DNA from: Thalassospira profundimaris
GTDB lineage: Bacteria > Pseudomonadota > Alphaproteobacteria > Rhodospirillales > Thalassospiraceae
Direction: 5' to 3'
Assembly: GCF_003326755.1 (NCBI RefSeq)
Contig: NZ_JPWH01000034.1
Location: 1-44,170 of the forward strand
Length of the DNA stretch: 44,170 nt
The notes under the pieces are model-generated. The model was not told the DNA's origin, made no database searches, and saw only the letters and a program-made list of their open reading frames with translations. The translations under genes were made by a program, and so were the position numbers. This document shows, one piece after another, positions 1 to 7,645 of the stretch (its first letter is position 1; every line of letters starts with the position of its first letter).

Positions 1-140
1 GAACGCCGGACATTATTGAAAATGCGCCTAAGAAATTACACCTGACATGGTGGAAATGGGCCGTTTTTCCAGTAGCAAAACTGCCGGAGGATATTGATCA
101 ACGTGCGGAAGAGTGGTTGCGATTACATCAGAAAAAATGA
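1..140 (+). CDS. 3' end of two-TM probable T6SS immunity protein (paralogue 1, cut by window edge)
   Basis: Only the last 45 codons are present, read from base 3 and ending at TGA 138-140. The visible peptide has the family's C-terminal signature: a WW pair, a KLP[ED]DID segment and a final RAEEWL helix. The same ending occurs in the paralogues at 225-1098, 1140-2015 and 4848-5717. Bases 1-30 are identical to 959-988 in paralogue 2, while bases 78-121 nearly match 1947-1990 in paralogue 3, so this copy is a mosaic of its neighbours. The role as an immunity protein is inferred from the array and the nearby VasX-like effector. The N-terminus lies outside the window, so it cannot be said whether the gene is intact. 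Confidence 0.7.
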   Translation, partial: TPDIIENAPKKLHLTWWKWAVFPVAKLPEDIDQRAEEWLRLHQKK

Positions 141-224
141 GGCATGAGATCGGAATATAGTAATTGTAGGGTTTTTGTCTCCGCATGGATAATTCTTTGA
201 GCATAAAGGTGTCATAAGTCCAAT

Positions 225-1098
225 ATGTTAAAATCAAAGAAATCAGGGTTGGGCATAACGCTGGAAAAATATTTTAACGCGTCTCAATTTGAAGGGATAT
301 CACGTATTTCCCAGGATATTGTTGATGTAGAGAAATATGATTTTGGTCGTCGGAAAATGATTGCGGGTATTACCGCAGTTGCTACTTGGATCAGTACTGT
401 AAGATATGCGGTTCTACCTTATCTAAACGGCGGATTTGAACAGATTGATCATTTTTTAGGTCTTTTAGGGCGTGGATATTTGTGGGGGGTGGATGAAAGT
501 TGGAGAGAATCTTATTTGAATGATTGTTTGCGAAATCATATCTTGGCTTGTAAAAATACGACGACGCCATTGCAATATGTTGTCATTCAATTTTATGACG
601 ATCCGAAGCACTATATTATAACAATTATTGGTGCCTTTATTATATTATTGGCTTTTTTTTTATTTTTTTATCCGTCGTCCGGCTCCGTTCAGAGTTAATC
701 GGAAAATTGGTGCTATTTATGGCTGGGGCCTGGGGAAGTTCTGGATCTTGCCGGCTTCTGAATTTGAATTTTCATATAGAGGCGAATGGGACCCGCTGTC
801 ATGCCGGTTCTTTACCAGTGGTCCAATGGTTGTTCGCCTGCAGAACGCGAAAAACCCGAACGAGACGCGTAAATTCAAACTGGGCGGTTATCCGCATTGG
901 GATCGATTACATGGCCAGGTTTTGGGAAAAGCGATCACTGCGTTCCTGAAAACATCGCGAACGCCGGACATTATTGAAAATGCGCCTAAACGATTACCTC
1001 TGGCATGGTGGAAATGGTCTATTTTCCCTGTGGCAAAACTGCCAGACGATATTGATGCCCGCGCCGAAAAGTGGCTCAAGAAACATAAATATTTGTAA
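225..1098 (+). pseudogene. Frameshifted two-TM probable T6SS immunity gene (paralogue 2)
   Basis: The reading frame from ATG 225 encodes the family N-terminus: a first membrane segment near residues 45-65, then GRGYLWG and the Cys-x7-Cys loop. It runs out of frame at the poly-T tract 653-669 (nine T, one A, seven T) and stops at 698. The remainder continues one base later, in the frame that gives RRPAPFRVNRK, GKFWILP and the WWKW...KLPDDID ending, to TAA 1098. Removing one T would join the two parts into a protein of about 290 residues, matching the intact copies. It could be a true pseudogene, a phase-variable or slippage-rescued gene, or a homopolymer sequencing error. The start has only a weak ribosome-binding site. 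Family assignment is firm; function is inferred from context. Confidence 0.8.
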
Positions 1099-1139
1099 CC
1101 TTTTGGCTTTGCCTATCTGGAGAATTTTAGGAACTTTTG

Positions 1140-2015
1140 ATGACGACAGAAAAGTCAAATGCCATTTATCTGGGGATCGCGCTTCGTGCATCAGGAATAG
1201 CGGATGTCGAGCGTTTTTTTCATGGTTTAAAATTTGTTGCTGGGTTCACAGCAGTTTTTATCATGGCCTCTACCCTGATTTATTTTTTTCAACCTTATGA
1301 AAAGAATGATGAAGCGGGAACATATGATCAGGATCAGGAAATGAGCGCGTGGGAGGATAGAGCATATTTTCTGGGTTATTTTGGTTATGGATATTTGTGG
1401 GGGCATCATGAGTCTTGGCAGCGTACTTATTTGAAGGGGTGTGTTCAAGATGAGTCTTATGGATGCACCAAAGATACGACGCCTTTCCAGTTTATGTTGC
1501 TTCAGATGAAACGGCACCCGAGGACATATTTCGATATATGTATCTTTTTTTTAGGTTGGGGCTGTCTTAGCTTCGGTTATTTTTTTCTGCGCCGTCCGGC
1601 TCCCGTGCGCTTTAATCGTAATCTCGGTGCTATTTATACGTGGCATCGGGGAAAGCTTTGGATACATCCTCTATACATATTTGATTACAGCTGCCAGTTG
1701 AGCCGGGATGTTTGGAATGGCGGTGGGTTTAACGGCCCAATGGATATAAAATTAAGATCATCGCAAAATCTGAAGAAGAGAAAAACTTTCAGACTTGGAA
1801 TATATCCCTTTCCTGGTGAAGAATATGGCCTATTCCTGGGCGAAATACTGCATGAATTCATGTTGGGTACTTATGAGGATAGCGAACGCGGCTGGCCGAA
1901 AAATCTGAAATATCGCTGGTGGCACCGGTCTGTTTTGGGTCGGAAGAAACTGCCGGAGGATATTGATCAACGTGCGGAAGAATGGTTGCGGTCTCAACAA
2001 AAGAAAACACACTGA
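1140..2015 (+). CDS. Two-TM probable T6SS immunity protein (paralogue 3)
   Basis: This is an intact 291-residue member of the array. The ATG at 1140 is preferred over the in-frame TTG at 1137 because AGGA (1129-1132) lies seven bases upstream. It has a hydrophobic segment near residues 30-50 and then GYGYLWG, four residues, W, three residues, Y, three residues, and Cys-x7-Cys. A second membrane segment near residues 130-150 leads into RRPAPVRFNR. The basic residues after the second segment suggest a cytoplasmic C-terminal domain and a periplasmic cysteine loop. That C-terminal domain resembles DUF6708-type proteins found beside VasX-like effectors, but this is from memory only. The gene lies 97 bp before the effector gene. 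It may be a former or alternative immunity gene. Confidence 0.75.
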   Translation: MTTEKSNAIYLGIALRASGIADVERFFHGLKFVAGFTAVFIMASTLIYFFQPYEKNDEAGTYDQDQEMSAWEDRAYFLGYFGYGYLWGHHESWQRTYLKGCVQDESYGCTKDTTPFQFMLLQMKRHPRTYFDICIFFLGWGCLSFGYFFLRRPAPVRFNRNLGAIYTWHRGKLWIHPLYIFDYSCQLSRDVWNGGGFNGPMDIKLRSSQNLKKRKTFRLGIYPFPGEEYGLFLGEILHEFMLGTYEDSERGWPKNLKYRWWHRSVLGRKKLPEDIDQRAEEWLRSQQKKTH

Positions 2016-2112
2016 TCCACGCCCTTGCGGGCGAAATTAAAGACAATGAAGGTGCAGATTAAACTGCATCGGGGCAAAGCCCGGTTGGAACACAAAAAAG
2101 CGAGCAAACGAC
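2016..2112 (+). promoter_or_regulatory. Structured leader with three short hairpins before the effector gene
   Basis: The 97-bp gap holds three successive short dyads: CGCCC/GGGCG at 2020-2033, TGCAG/CTGCA at 2053-2068, and GGGC/GCCC at 2072-2082. None has a long T tail, so they are not classical terminators. They may fold the effector leader RNA or slow transcription between paralogue 3 and the effector. No clear promoter boxes are visible, and the ribosome-binding site before ATG 2113 is weak. Confidence 0.35.
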
Positions 2113-4848
2113 ATGGAATATGGTGATTTTTCTGCGAATGCAGATTCAGAAGAAACGTTTTTCCCCTGCCAGCGGAGCAGTATTCCCATTCTGCCGGTGC
2201 GGTTTTCACTGTTGCCCTATGACCTTGAAGGTGTGCAGGAACCGACCTCGATCGGCAATCCGGGATCATATATCATCCGCACGCTAAGGCGCGGGTTTGT
2301 TTATGTGTATGTCGAAAACCCGCAGGAAACCGATGACGCCAGCGACCGCAAGGGGCCTGGCGCCTGGTATGTGTTTCGCTATGACACCAAGGGCCAGGAT
2401 ATTAATGGCGACTTCGTTCCTAGTGATACCGACAGCTACCATCGTGCCGATTACAGCTTCACCAAATATGAGTGGACGGATAATTACGGCGCCGATACCT
2501 GGAAATATGACAGTTCCACCCCGGCCAGCAAAACCATCTGGGTGCCGAAATGGGCCAGCAAGGTGTGGCTGGCCTATAGCGAATATCGCTGGCCGCCGTC
2601 ATTTTTCCGGCAAGGCCATCAGGAAAGTTTCCGCCAGCAGATCATGCAGCCGGTTAATTTGCGCGGGCAAAACCAGTGGGCGGCCTATATTGGCAGGGCC
2701 GAAGAACTGGTGGAGGAATATAAACCAACACCCTTGCGCACAGACCCGACGCTGGCCGCCCGTTTAAGCCTGTCGCAAACCAAATTTGCCACGGCAACCC
2801 CGCCGCAAATTTCGGATGAATGTGCCATTGTTGCGGCCCTGCATGATCCGCTGGGTGATATTCTGGAAATGCAGTTTCGCTATGCCGCGAAAATCGAGCA
2901 CAAGCAGAATTTCGCCAATGCCAATGTTTATCCGTTAACGATTGGCCGGTTTTGCGAGGCGGTGAAAGACCAGGTTCCCAAGCGGGATGAATGGTATCAG
3001 TTTCAGGATCCCGCCTTTGCCGATGGCTGGGAGGTGAGTTATCAGAATCTGAAATCGATCATTGATGCAATTGACAATACGCTGGACGAACTGGTCACAG
3101 CGATCAATCTCAGCATTGGTAATGAAAATGACCATCATCTTGGCAAGCATTTAACACTTGGCTTTGAACAGCAAAATGACCCGGATGCCGTGGGTTATGC
3201 GTCCCTGTTGTTGGGGCGTGCGCTTGCCGGTCTGGGGGCGACGGCCAAGGGGCATATTGCCATTCGCAAGGGGCTTGGCGGGGCAGAGGATATTCCCGAT
3301 GCCGACCAGAATAGTGGCTCGTCCCTGAATAAACCGTTGCGCCTGTTCATGAAAGCCTGGAGCGGATTTAGCCCCGGCGTGTTTGAACGCATCCGGAACT
3401 GGCAGTTTTCGTTTGATATTACCCTGGAAGCGATCGCGCTTGAGGTTGCCGCCGAGCGGGCGGTGCTGGAGGGGGACGAATTTCGCAATGCCGTGTCTAA
3501 TGCCTATCGTCGGTCGTCAACCGGCACAATTATGCTGACCAAACGCACGGTTTCCTATGTCGATGCCGTGAAGTTCCTGCAAGGTGCCTTTGATGACGCG
3601 CAGGTGGAAGATCTTCTGGCCGGTATTAGCCCGACAGGGCAATTGCACATGTCCGCCCTTGATACAAGGATGCCAACGGTGGACATCCCGGCCGTTGAAA
3701 TGAACGGCAAGCTGGAGCTGGTTGGCGGTTTGCGGGCGGATCGTACCATTCGATCGATTGAAACCGGAACCGCCGGAATTGGCGTGTTGCTCGGCGCCTG
3801 GGCATTGGTTGAAACGGCAACCGCCCATAAAAAGGCCAACGAGCTTTTTGAAAAGGGGGCAATGACAGGCTTTCTGACCAGCAAGGAATTTACCCTGACG
3901 GCAACGGCAATCGGGGTGGCGGATGCGTCGCTGGGCCTAGCCTCCAAAACCATGAAAATGGTCGCGCCCGCCCAGCAGATCACCCAGGACGCGCTGGAGG
4001 TCTTGTATAAAAAGGCCATTCCGCAAGGCGCGGACGATCTTATTTATGCGCCGCGTCTGGCCTCTGCCTCCGGGATCGGGCGTGTGGTGACGACCTGGCT
4101 GCCGCGTGTTTCGATTTGCCTGGGCCTGGTGATGTCGGTAGGCGGCATTTATCGGGGGGTCGAGCGCGATGACCCCGCCGAAATCATTGGCAATTCCGCC
4201 ATGCTGATCGGGACGGTGCTGATGCTGTTTCCGGCGACCGCCTGGCTTGGGGCGGTTGTGCTGCTGGTCGGGCTTGGCGTTACGTTTTTGGCCTATTCCG
4301 ATATCGAGGATGTGGTGCGCAAATGTTTCTGGGGCAGTCATGCGCCCTATTGGGAATTGCAGGTTCGACCGTCACCTCAGGAACTGATCGAGGAAACCCG
4401 TAATCTGCCGGGGCCGTGGAAACAGCATCTTGAAGAGGAAATCCACTGGTTTGAAGATTTGCTCTGGACCATGACGATTGAGAATAAAACCGCCGACGAT
4501 GGCATGTTTGTCATTGAAAGCCCGGCCTTTACCGAAGAAACGCCCGGTACACTCGATTTGAGTATCCGCGAGCTTTATGGCCGTTCGTGGCGTTTGAGCT
4601 ATGATTTGTCCAACGGGGAAATCAGTGGCGATGACAGCGGGCAGATCCATGTTGATGCAATGGCGGGGTCTTCGACAATTGTCGTTAAAATTGATCCGCC
4701 CGCAGGGCCCGATCAGCAACGTCATACGCCCATGACCGGGTATTATTACGGGCCGGTTGATACGGGCGATTTTGTGCGTGCGGAATATACCCGTGGTGAA
4801 ACCGGCCAAACCTATACGGCACGTCTTAGCGGGGAAGGGCATCTTTAA
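2113..4848 (+). CDS. VasX-like (BTH_I2691-type) T6SS membrane-targeting effector
   Basis: This 911-residue protein opens like the VasX N-terminal family: a Cys residue then IPILPVRFSL at about 20-35, followed by YIIRTLRRGFVYVYVENP at about 53-70 and WYVFRYD. A long middle region precedes a hydrophobic block: one segment near 550-570, another near 666-682, and a long hairpin near 691-732. A soluble, probably beta-rich tail follows. VasX of Vibrio cholerae is secreted by T6SS and permeabilises the inner membrane, so a pore-forming or membrane-depolarising role is inferred here. No PAAR or MIX motif is evident. The stop codon overlaps the start of the next gene (TAATG), coupling it to a likely immunity gene. 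Hcp and VgrG genes follow 2.3 kb downstream. Confidence 0.8.
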   Translation: MEYGDFSANADSEETFFPCQRSSIPILPVRFSLLPYDLEGVQEPTSIGNPGSYIIRTLRRGFVYVYVENPQETDDASDRKGPGAWYVFRYDTKGQDINGDFVPSDTDSYHRADYSFTKYEWTDNYGADTWKYDSSTPASKTIWVPKWASKVWLAYSEYRWPPSFFRQGHQESFRQQIMQPVNLRGQNQWAAYIGRAEELVEEYKPTPLRTDPTLAARLSLSQTKFATATPPQISDECAIVAALHDPLGDILEMQFRYAAKIEHKQNFANANVYPLTIGRFCEAVKDQVPKRDEWYQFQDPAFADGWEVSYQNLKSIIDAIDNTLDELVTAINLSIGNENDHHLGKHLTLGFEQQNDPDAVGYASLLLGRALAGLGATAKGHIAIRKGLGGAEDIPDADQNSGSSLNKPLRLFMKAWSGFSPGVFERIRNWQFSFDITLEAIALEVAAERAVLEGDEFRNAVSNAYRRSSTGTIMLTKRTVSYVDAVKFLQGAFDDAQVEDLLAGISPTGQLHMSALDTRMPTVDIPAVEMNGKLELVGGLRADRTIRSIETGTAGIGVLLGAWALVETATAHKKANELFEKGAMTGFLTSKEFTLTATAIGVADASLGLASKTMKMVAPAQQITQDALEVLYKKAIPQGADDLIYAPRLASASGIGRVVTTWLPRVSICLGLVMSVGGIYRGVERDDPAEIIGNSAMLIGTVLMLFPATAWLGAVVLLVGLGVTFLAYSDIEDVVRKCFWGSHAPYWELQVRPSPQELIEETRNLPGPWKQHLEEEIHWFEDLLWTMTIENKTADDGMFVIESPAFTEETPGTLDLSIRELYGRSWRLSYDLSNGEISGDDSGQIHVDAMAGSSTIVVKIDPPAGPDQQRHTPMTGYYYGPVDTGDFVRAEYTRGETGQTYTARLSGEGHL

Positions 4849-5717
4849 TGGTGTCTTTGTCTGATAAACCGGCATCCGGGCTTGACGGTGTGGCACGTCC
4901 GCATGCGGATGTGATTGATGTGGCCCAGTATTCGTTCGGTCGCTGGAAAATGGCCGCAGGTCTTGTTGCCCTCGCAACATGGCTTGCGACCTTGTGGTGG
5001 TTATTTTTGCCCTATGTGATGGGGCAGGCAACTCCGATTGATAATTTTCTCGGTAAAATCGGACGCGGTTATTTATGGGGTGAAGATTCGCTTTGGGCGC
5101 AGACTTATGCAAACCAGTGCCTGACAAAAAACTATTTTGGCTGTTCAGGCGATACCACACCGTTTGAATTTATTGTCCTGCAATTTCACGCCAGTCCCAA
5201 GTCTTATATCGTCCCCATGTTCGCACTCGGCTTGGTCGCGATCTGCGCTTTTGCCTGGTTCTTCATGCGACGTCCGGCTCCTGTGCGATTTAACCGCAAG
5301 ATTGGTGCCGTTTATGGGGTTTCTGCCGGTAAATTCTGGATCCTCCCGGCGGCGGATTTTGACTTTGTTTATCGCGGTGAATGGGATCCGCTTTCCGGTC
5401 GGTTTAACAGCAGTGGACCGATGACGGTCTGGCTGCGAAATGCGCGAAAACCACCGCAAAAACGTAAATTTGCGTTAGGCGCCTATCCGCCGGACTGCGA
5501 TGAATATGGCAAACAGCTTGGCGCGGCCCTTCAACATTTCCTGGCAGGGAAACCTGGCGACGACCGCATCGCAAATGCGCCCGATCACATGCCACTAAAA
5601 TGGTGGCAAAGCTCGCTATTTGGTGTGGCGAGTTTGCCCAAGAATATTGATTCCAAGGCAACGGACTGGAAGTTGAAATATGCCAAAAATCTGCGTGATA
5701 AACAAAGTTTTGATTAA
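4848..5717 (+). CDS. Probable cognate T6SS immunity protein, two-TM (paralogue 4)
   Basis: This 289-residue protein starts at ATG 4848, overlapping the effector stop by one base, with GGGGAAGGG (4831-4839) eight bases upstream inside the effector gene. The tight coupling makes it the best candidate for neutralising the VasX-like effector. It has membrane segments near residues 32-55 and 125-145, and between them GRGYLWG and Cys-x7-Cys. After the second segment come MRRPAPVRFNRK, GKFWILP and a C-terminal KLP/SLP...NID motif typical of the array. The positive-inside pattern puts the cysteine loop in the periplasm. Known immunity proteins to VasX-type toxins are membrane proteins, which fits. 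Its base composition resembles that of the effector more than that of the AT-rich copies. Confidence 0.8.
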   Translation: MVSLSDKPASGLDGVARPHADVIDVAQYSFGRWKMAAGLVALATWLATLWWLFLPYVMGQATPIDNFLGKIGRGYLWGEDSLWAQTYANQCLTKNYFGCSGDTTPFEFIVLQFHASPKSYIVPMFALGLVAICAFAWFFMRRPAPVRFNRKIGAVYGVSAGKFWILPAADFDFVYRGEWDPLSGRFNSSGPMTVWLRNARKPPQKRKFALGAYPPDCDEYGKQLGAALQHFLAGKPGDDRIANAPDHMPLKWWQSSLFGVASLPKNIDSKATDWKLKYAKNLRDKQSFD

Positions 5718-5947
5718 TAATGGGCTCCCAAACCCGGATGGATAAAAATCCAGATAGGCGACTACGCGAATAAAGGGTTATGACATGAAGTGCTGTGGTT
5801 TTCCAGTAATCGACGATTCAGTATAATCAATGTTGCATTACGAAAATAATACTATTTTCATTTAACCGGTACGTTTCTCTTTGCTCTCTTCCGATCTTGA
5901 CAGTGCCGTAAGGTTAAAGAAGAAATTTTGAAAAACGGAATGTATAT
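5718..5947. other. Intergenic gap between immunity paralogues 4 and 5
   Basis: This 230-bp AT-rich stretch shows no convincing gene. No terminator hairpin follows paralogue 4, so readthrough into paralogue 5 is possible. The phrase GCTCTCTTCCGATCT near 5884-5898 happens to contain 12 bases found in a common sequencing adapter, which is most likely chance. Confidence 0.4.
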
Positions 5948-6772
5948 ATGAGATGTTTCGTGTTGGATGAGGTTGGTTTTAAGAGGTTCAAGTTAGTTTT
6001 TCTCTCTCTTCTTTTCTCCTATCCGGTCTTGATGTATTACGTATATGTTGTGAACCCTTCCCCATACAAACCTGACATTGGCATTTTTTCACTTGATGAG
6101 GGTAAAACCTTTAGTGATTCGTTTCTTGATCGTTACGGGAGGGGCTATTTATGGGGGGAATCGAAGTTATGGACAATTGGGTACGAAAAATATTGCTTGA
6201 AGGACCATTATTATGGTTGCACGAGTTCAACTTCGCGATTTGAATATTTTCTTCAGATTATCGATATGAATCTTTCAAACTATCTAATGGATGTTGTACT
6301 TCTTGCCTGGACTTTGGTGTCGTTTTTGGGAGTGTTTTTTTATCGCAAACCGCGGGGCTTAATCGTAAATATGGATATTGGCGCAATATACACTTGGGAA
6401 CGGGGTAAGTTGTGGATATTGTCTATCGGCGGAAGTTATCAAAGTGATGATAGAGTGAAAAGCTTGATTGAGGCCAACCGCCCGGACCAAGCGGTTTTTG
6501 TCAAATTGTTTCTTGGTCACAATCCGCCGAAAAGAAAGATGTTTGGTATTGGTGACGTAATTAACATGGCTGTTTTAACAAATTTGAATCTCGCCTTTAA
6601 ACTGCGTTCATTGTTGCTTGGGCGGCAAGACTTCAGTTACGAAGATTTGAATTTGTTGAATACCTATAAGTGGTGGGAGCGTTCAATTCAGGGGCGCAAG
6701 AAATTTCCGTCAGACATTCATGATCAGGCTGCTGCATGGATGAAAAGGCATGCTGATCTGTCGGCTTCATAG
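5948..6772 (+). CDS. Divergent two-TM probable T6SS immunity protein (paralogue 5)
   Basis: At 274 residues this is the most diverged copy in the array and is AT-rich. It keeps GRGYLWG, the W-x3-Y-x3-Cys-x7-Cys loop and two membrane segments (about residues 12-35 and 115-137). It also keeps a positively charged stretch after the second segment, IYTWERGKLWIL, and the ending KWWERS...KKFPSDIHDQAAAW. The RRPAPVRFNR block is altered to RKPRGLIVN. The start at ATG 5948 gives the family N-terminus; the ribosome-binding site is poor. The gene is followed by a strong terminator. It is probably an immunity gene to a related effector from another strain, not the partner of the local effector. This is inference from sequence divergence. 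Confidence 0.7.
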   Translation: MRCFVLDEVGFKRFKLVFLSLLFSYPVLMYYVYVVNPSPYKPDIGIFSLDEGKTFSDSFLDRYGRGYLWGESKLWTIGYEKYCLKDHYYGCTSSTSRFEYFLQIIDMNLSNYLMDVVLLAWTLVSFLGVFFYRKPRGLIVNMDIGAIYTWERGKLWILSIGGSYQSDDRVKSLIEANRPDQAVFVKLFLGHNPPKRKMFGIGDVINMAVLTNLNLAFKLRSLLLGRQDFSYEDLNLLNTYKWWERSIQGRKKFPSDIHDQAAAWMKRHADLSAS

Positions 6773-6800
6773 TCATGTGCATGCTGTCAATGTCGACCGT

Positions 6801-6837
6801 ATCCCGCTTTGCAATATGAAGCGGGATTTCGTTTTTT
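6801..6837 (+). terminator. Rho-independent terminator after the immunity array
   Basis: A perfect 9-bp stem (ATCCCGCTT at 6801-6809 with AAGCGGGAT at 6819-6827) encloses a 9-nt loop and is followed by TTCGTTTTTT. It separates the VasX-like effector/immunity unit from the hcp unit. Confidence 0.85.
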
Positions 6838-6906
6838 GGGGCTGTGCGAATCACAGTGTCATTGCGCTTTCAAATGGTACTGAAAAAGGCCCTCAATTAC
6901 GGCGTG

Positions 6907-6944
6907 CGGGCGGATTTCCGCTCGGGCGGGCGGAAATCCGCCCG
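6907..6944. repeat. 14-bp perfect inverted repeat between the two T6SS units
   Basis: CGGGCGGATTTCCG (6907-6920) and its exact reverse complement (6931-6944) flank a 10-nt G-rich loop. It is GC-rich and lacks a T run on the plus strand. It may be a second terminator acting from either side, an RNA-stability element, or a member of a dispersed extragenic repeat family. No second copy was noticed in this window. Confidence 0.6.
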
Positions 6945-7021
6945 ATATTTCAAAATTTGAATTGGTGAAAACCCTGTTTTAATCAATATTATCAATAAGT
7001 TATTCCGAAATGAAAAAAATG

Positions 7022-7040
7022 CGAAATTTGTGAAATTTCG
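7022..7040. promoter_or_regulatory. 8-bp dyad upstream of hcp, possible operator
   Basis: CGAAATTT and AAATTTCG are exact inverted copies separated by GTG, centred about 100 bp before the hcp start codon. A weak sigma70-like pair, TTGAAT (6957-6962) and TAATCA (6980-6985) with 17-nt spacing, lies just upstream. The dyad is then placed where a downstream operator could sit. Promoter assignment is tentative. Confidence 0.35.
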
Positions 7041-7129
7041 GGCAGACGCTGCTCAATGGGTTGAGGCATGGTTCTTTCACACCGAACGCGGTGAAACGAT
7101 TTGTCCAACTTGTTAATGGAGATTTTCCT

Positions 7130-7645
7130 ATGCCGATGCCAGCATATCTTACCATCGAAGGCGAAACCCAGGGCCTGATCACCCAGGGTGCCACCACCTT
7201 TGACAGTATCACCAACGAATGGCAGGCCGGCCATGAAGATGAAATCATGGTTCAGGCTTTTGATCATTCCGTGATCACGCCGCGTGACCCGCAGTCGGGT
7301 AATCCGACTGGCACCCGTATTCATCAGCCGGTGACCTTCACCTGCACCCTGAACAAGGCTGTTCCGCTGATGTATAACGCCCTTGTCACCGGCGAGCTGC
7401 TGCCGAAGGTTGAACTGAAATGGTACCGCACCCAGGCATCCGAGCAGGTTCACTTCTTCACCACTTCGTTTGAAGAAGCCCTGATCGTTGATATCAACTG
7501 CGCCATGCCGCATGCCAAAGATCCGGCCACCAAGGACTTCACCCAGCTGGTCGATATCAAAATGACCTATCGTAAAATCATGTGGGAACACGTGGTTGCC
7601 GGGACTTCCGGTTCCGACGACTGGCGCGCCCCTGTCCAGGCTTAA
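7130..7645 (+). CDS. hcp: Hcp, T6SS inner-tube protein
   Basis: This 171-residue protein has the Hcp (EvpC-type) signature: MPMPAYLTIEGETQGLITQG at the start, then HEDEIMVQAFDH, a TGTRIHQPVTFT segment and the ending TYRKIMWEH. Hcp forms hexameric rings that stack into the secreted T6SS tube and can carry effectors inside. ATG 7130 is chosen because the Hcp family begins at this point and GGAGA lies just upstream; a longer in-frame reading from 7061 adds residues foreign to the family. The gene sits at the head of a vgrG-PAAR-effector unit and is followed by two hairpins that may reduce readthrough. No other T6SS core genes are in the window, so the apparatus must be encoded elsewhere. Confidence 0.95.
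   Translation: MPMPAYLTIEGETQGLITQGATTFDSITNEWQAGHEDEIMVQAFDHSVITPRDPQSGNPTGTRIHQPVTFTCTLNKAVPLMYNALVTGELLPKVELKWYRTQASEQVHFFTTSFEEALIVDINCAMPHAKDPATKDFTQLVDIKMTYRKIMWEHVVAGTSGSDDWRAPVQA

Noticed and set aside
5884..5898. Sequence containing CTCTTCCGATCT, as in a common sequencing adapter
   Set aside because: Only 12 bases match, the preceding bases differ from the adapter, and the flanks look like continuous host sequence. It is worth a glance at raw reads but most likely chance.
7061..7129. Longer N-terminus for Hcp starting at 7061
   Set aside because: The added 23 residues are foreign to Hcp proteins, and a proper ribosome-binding site lies just before ATG 7130.
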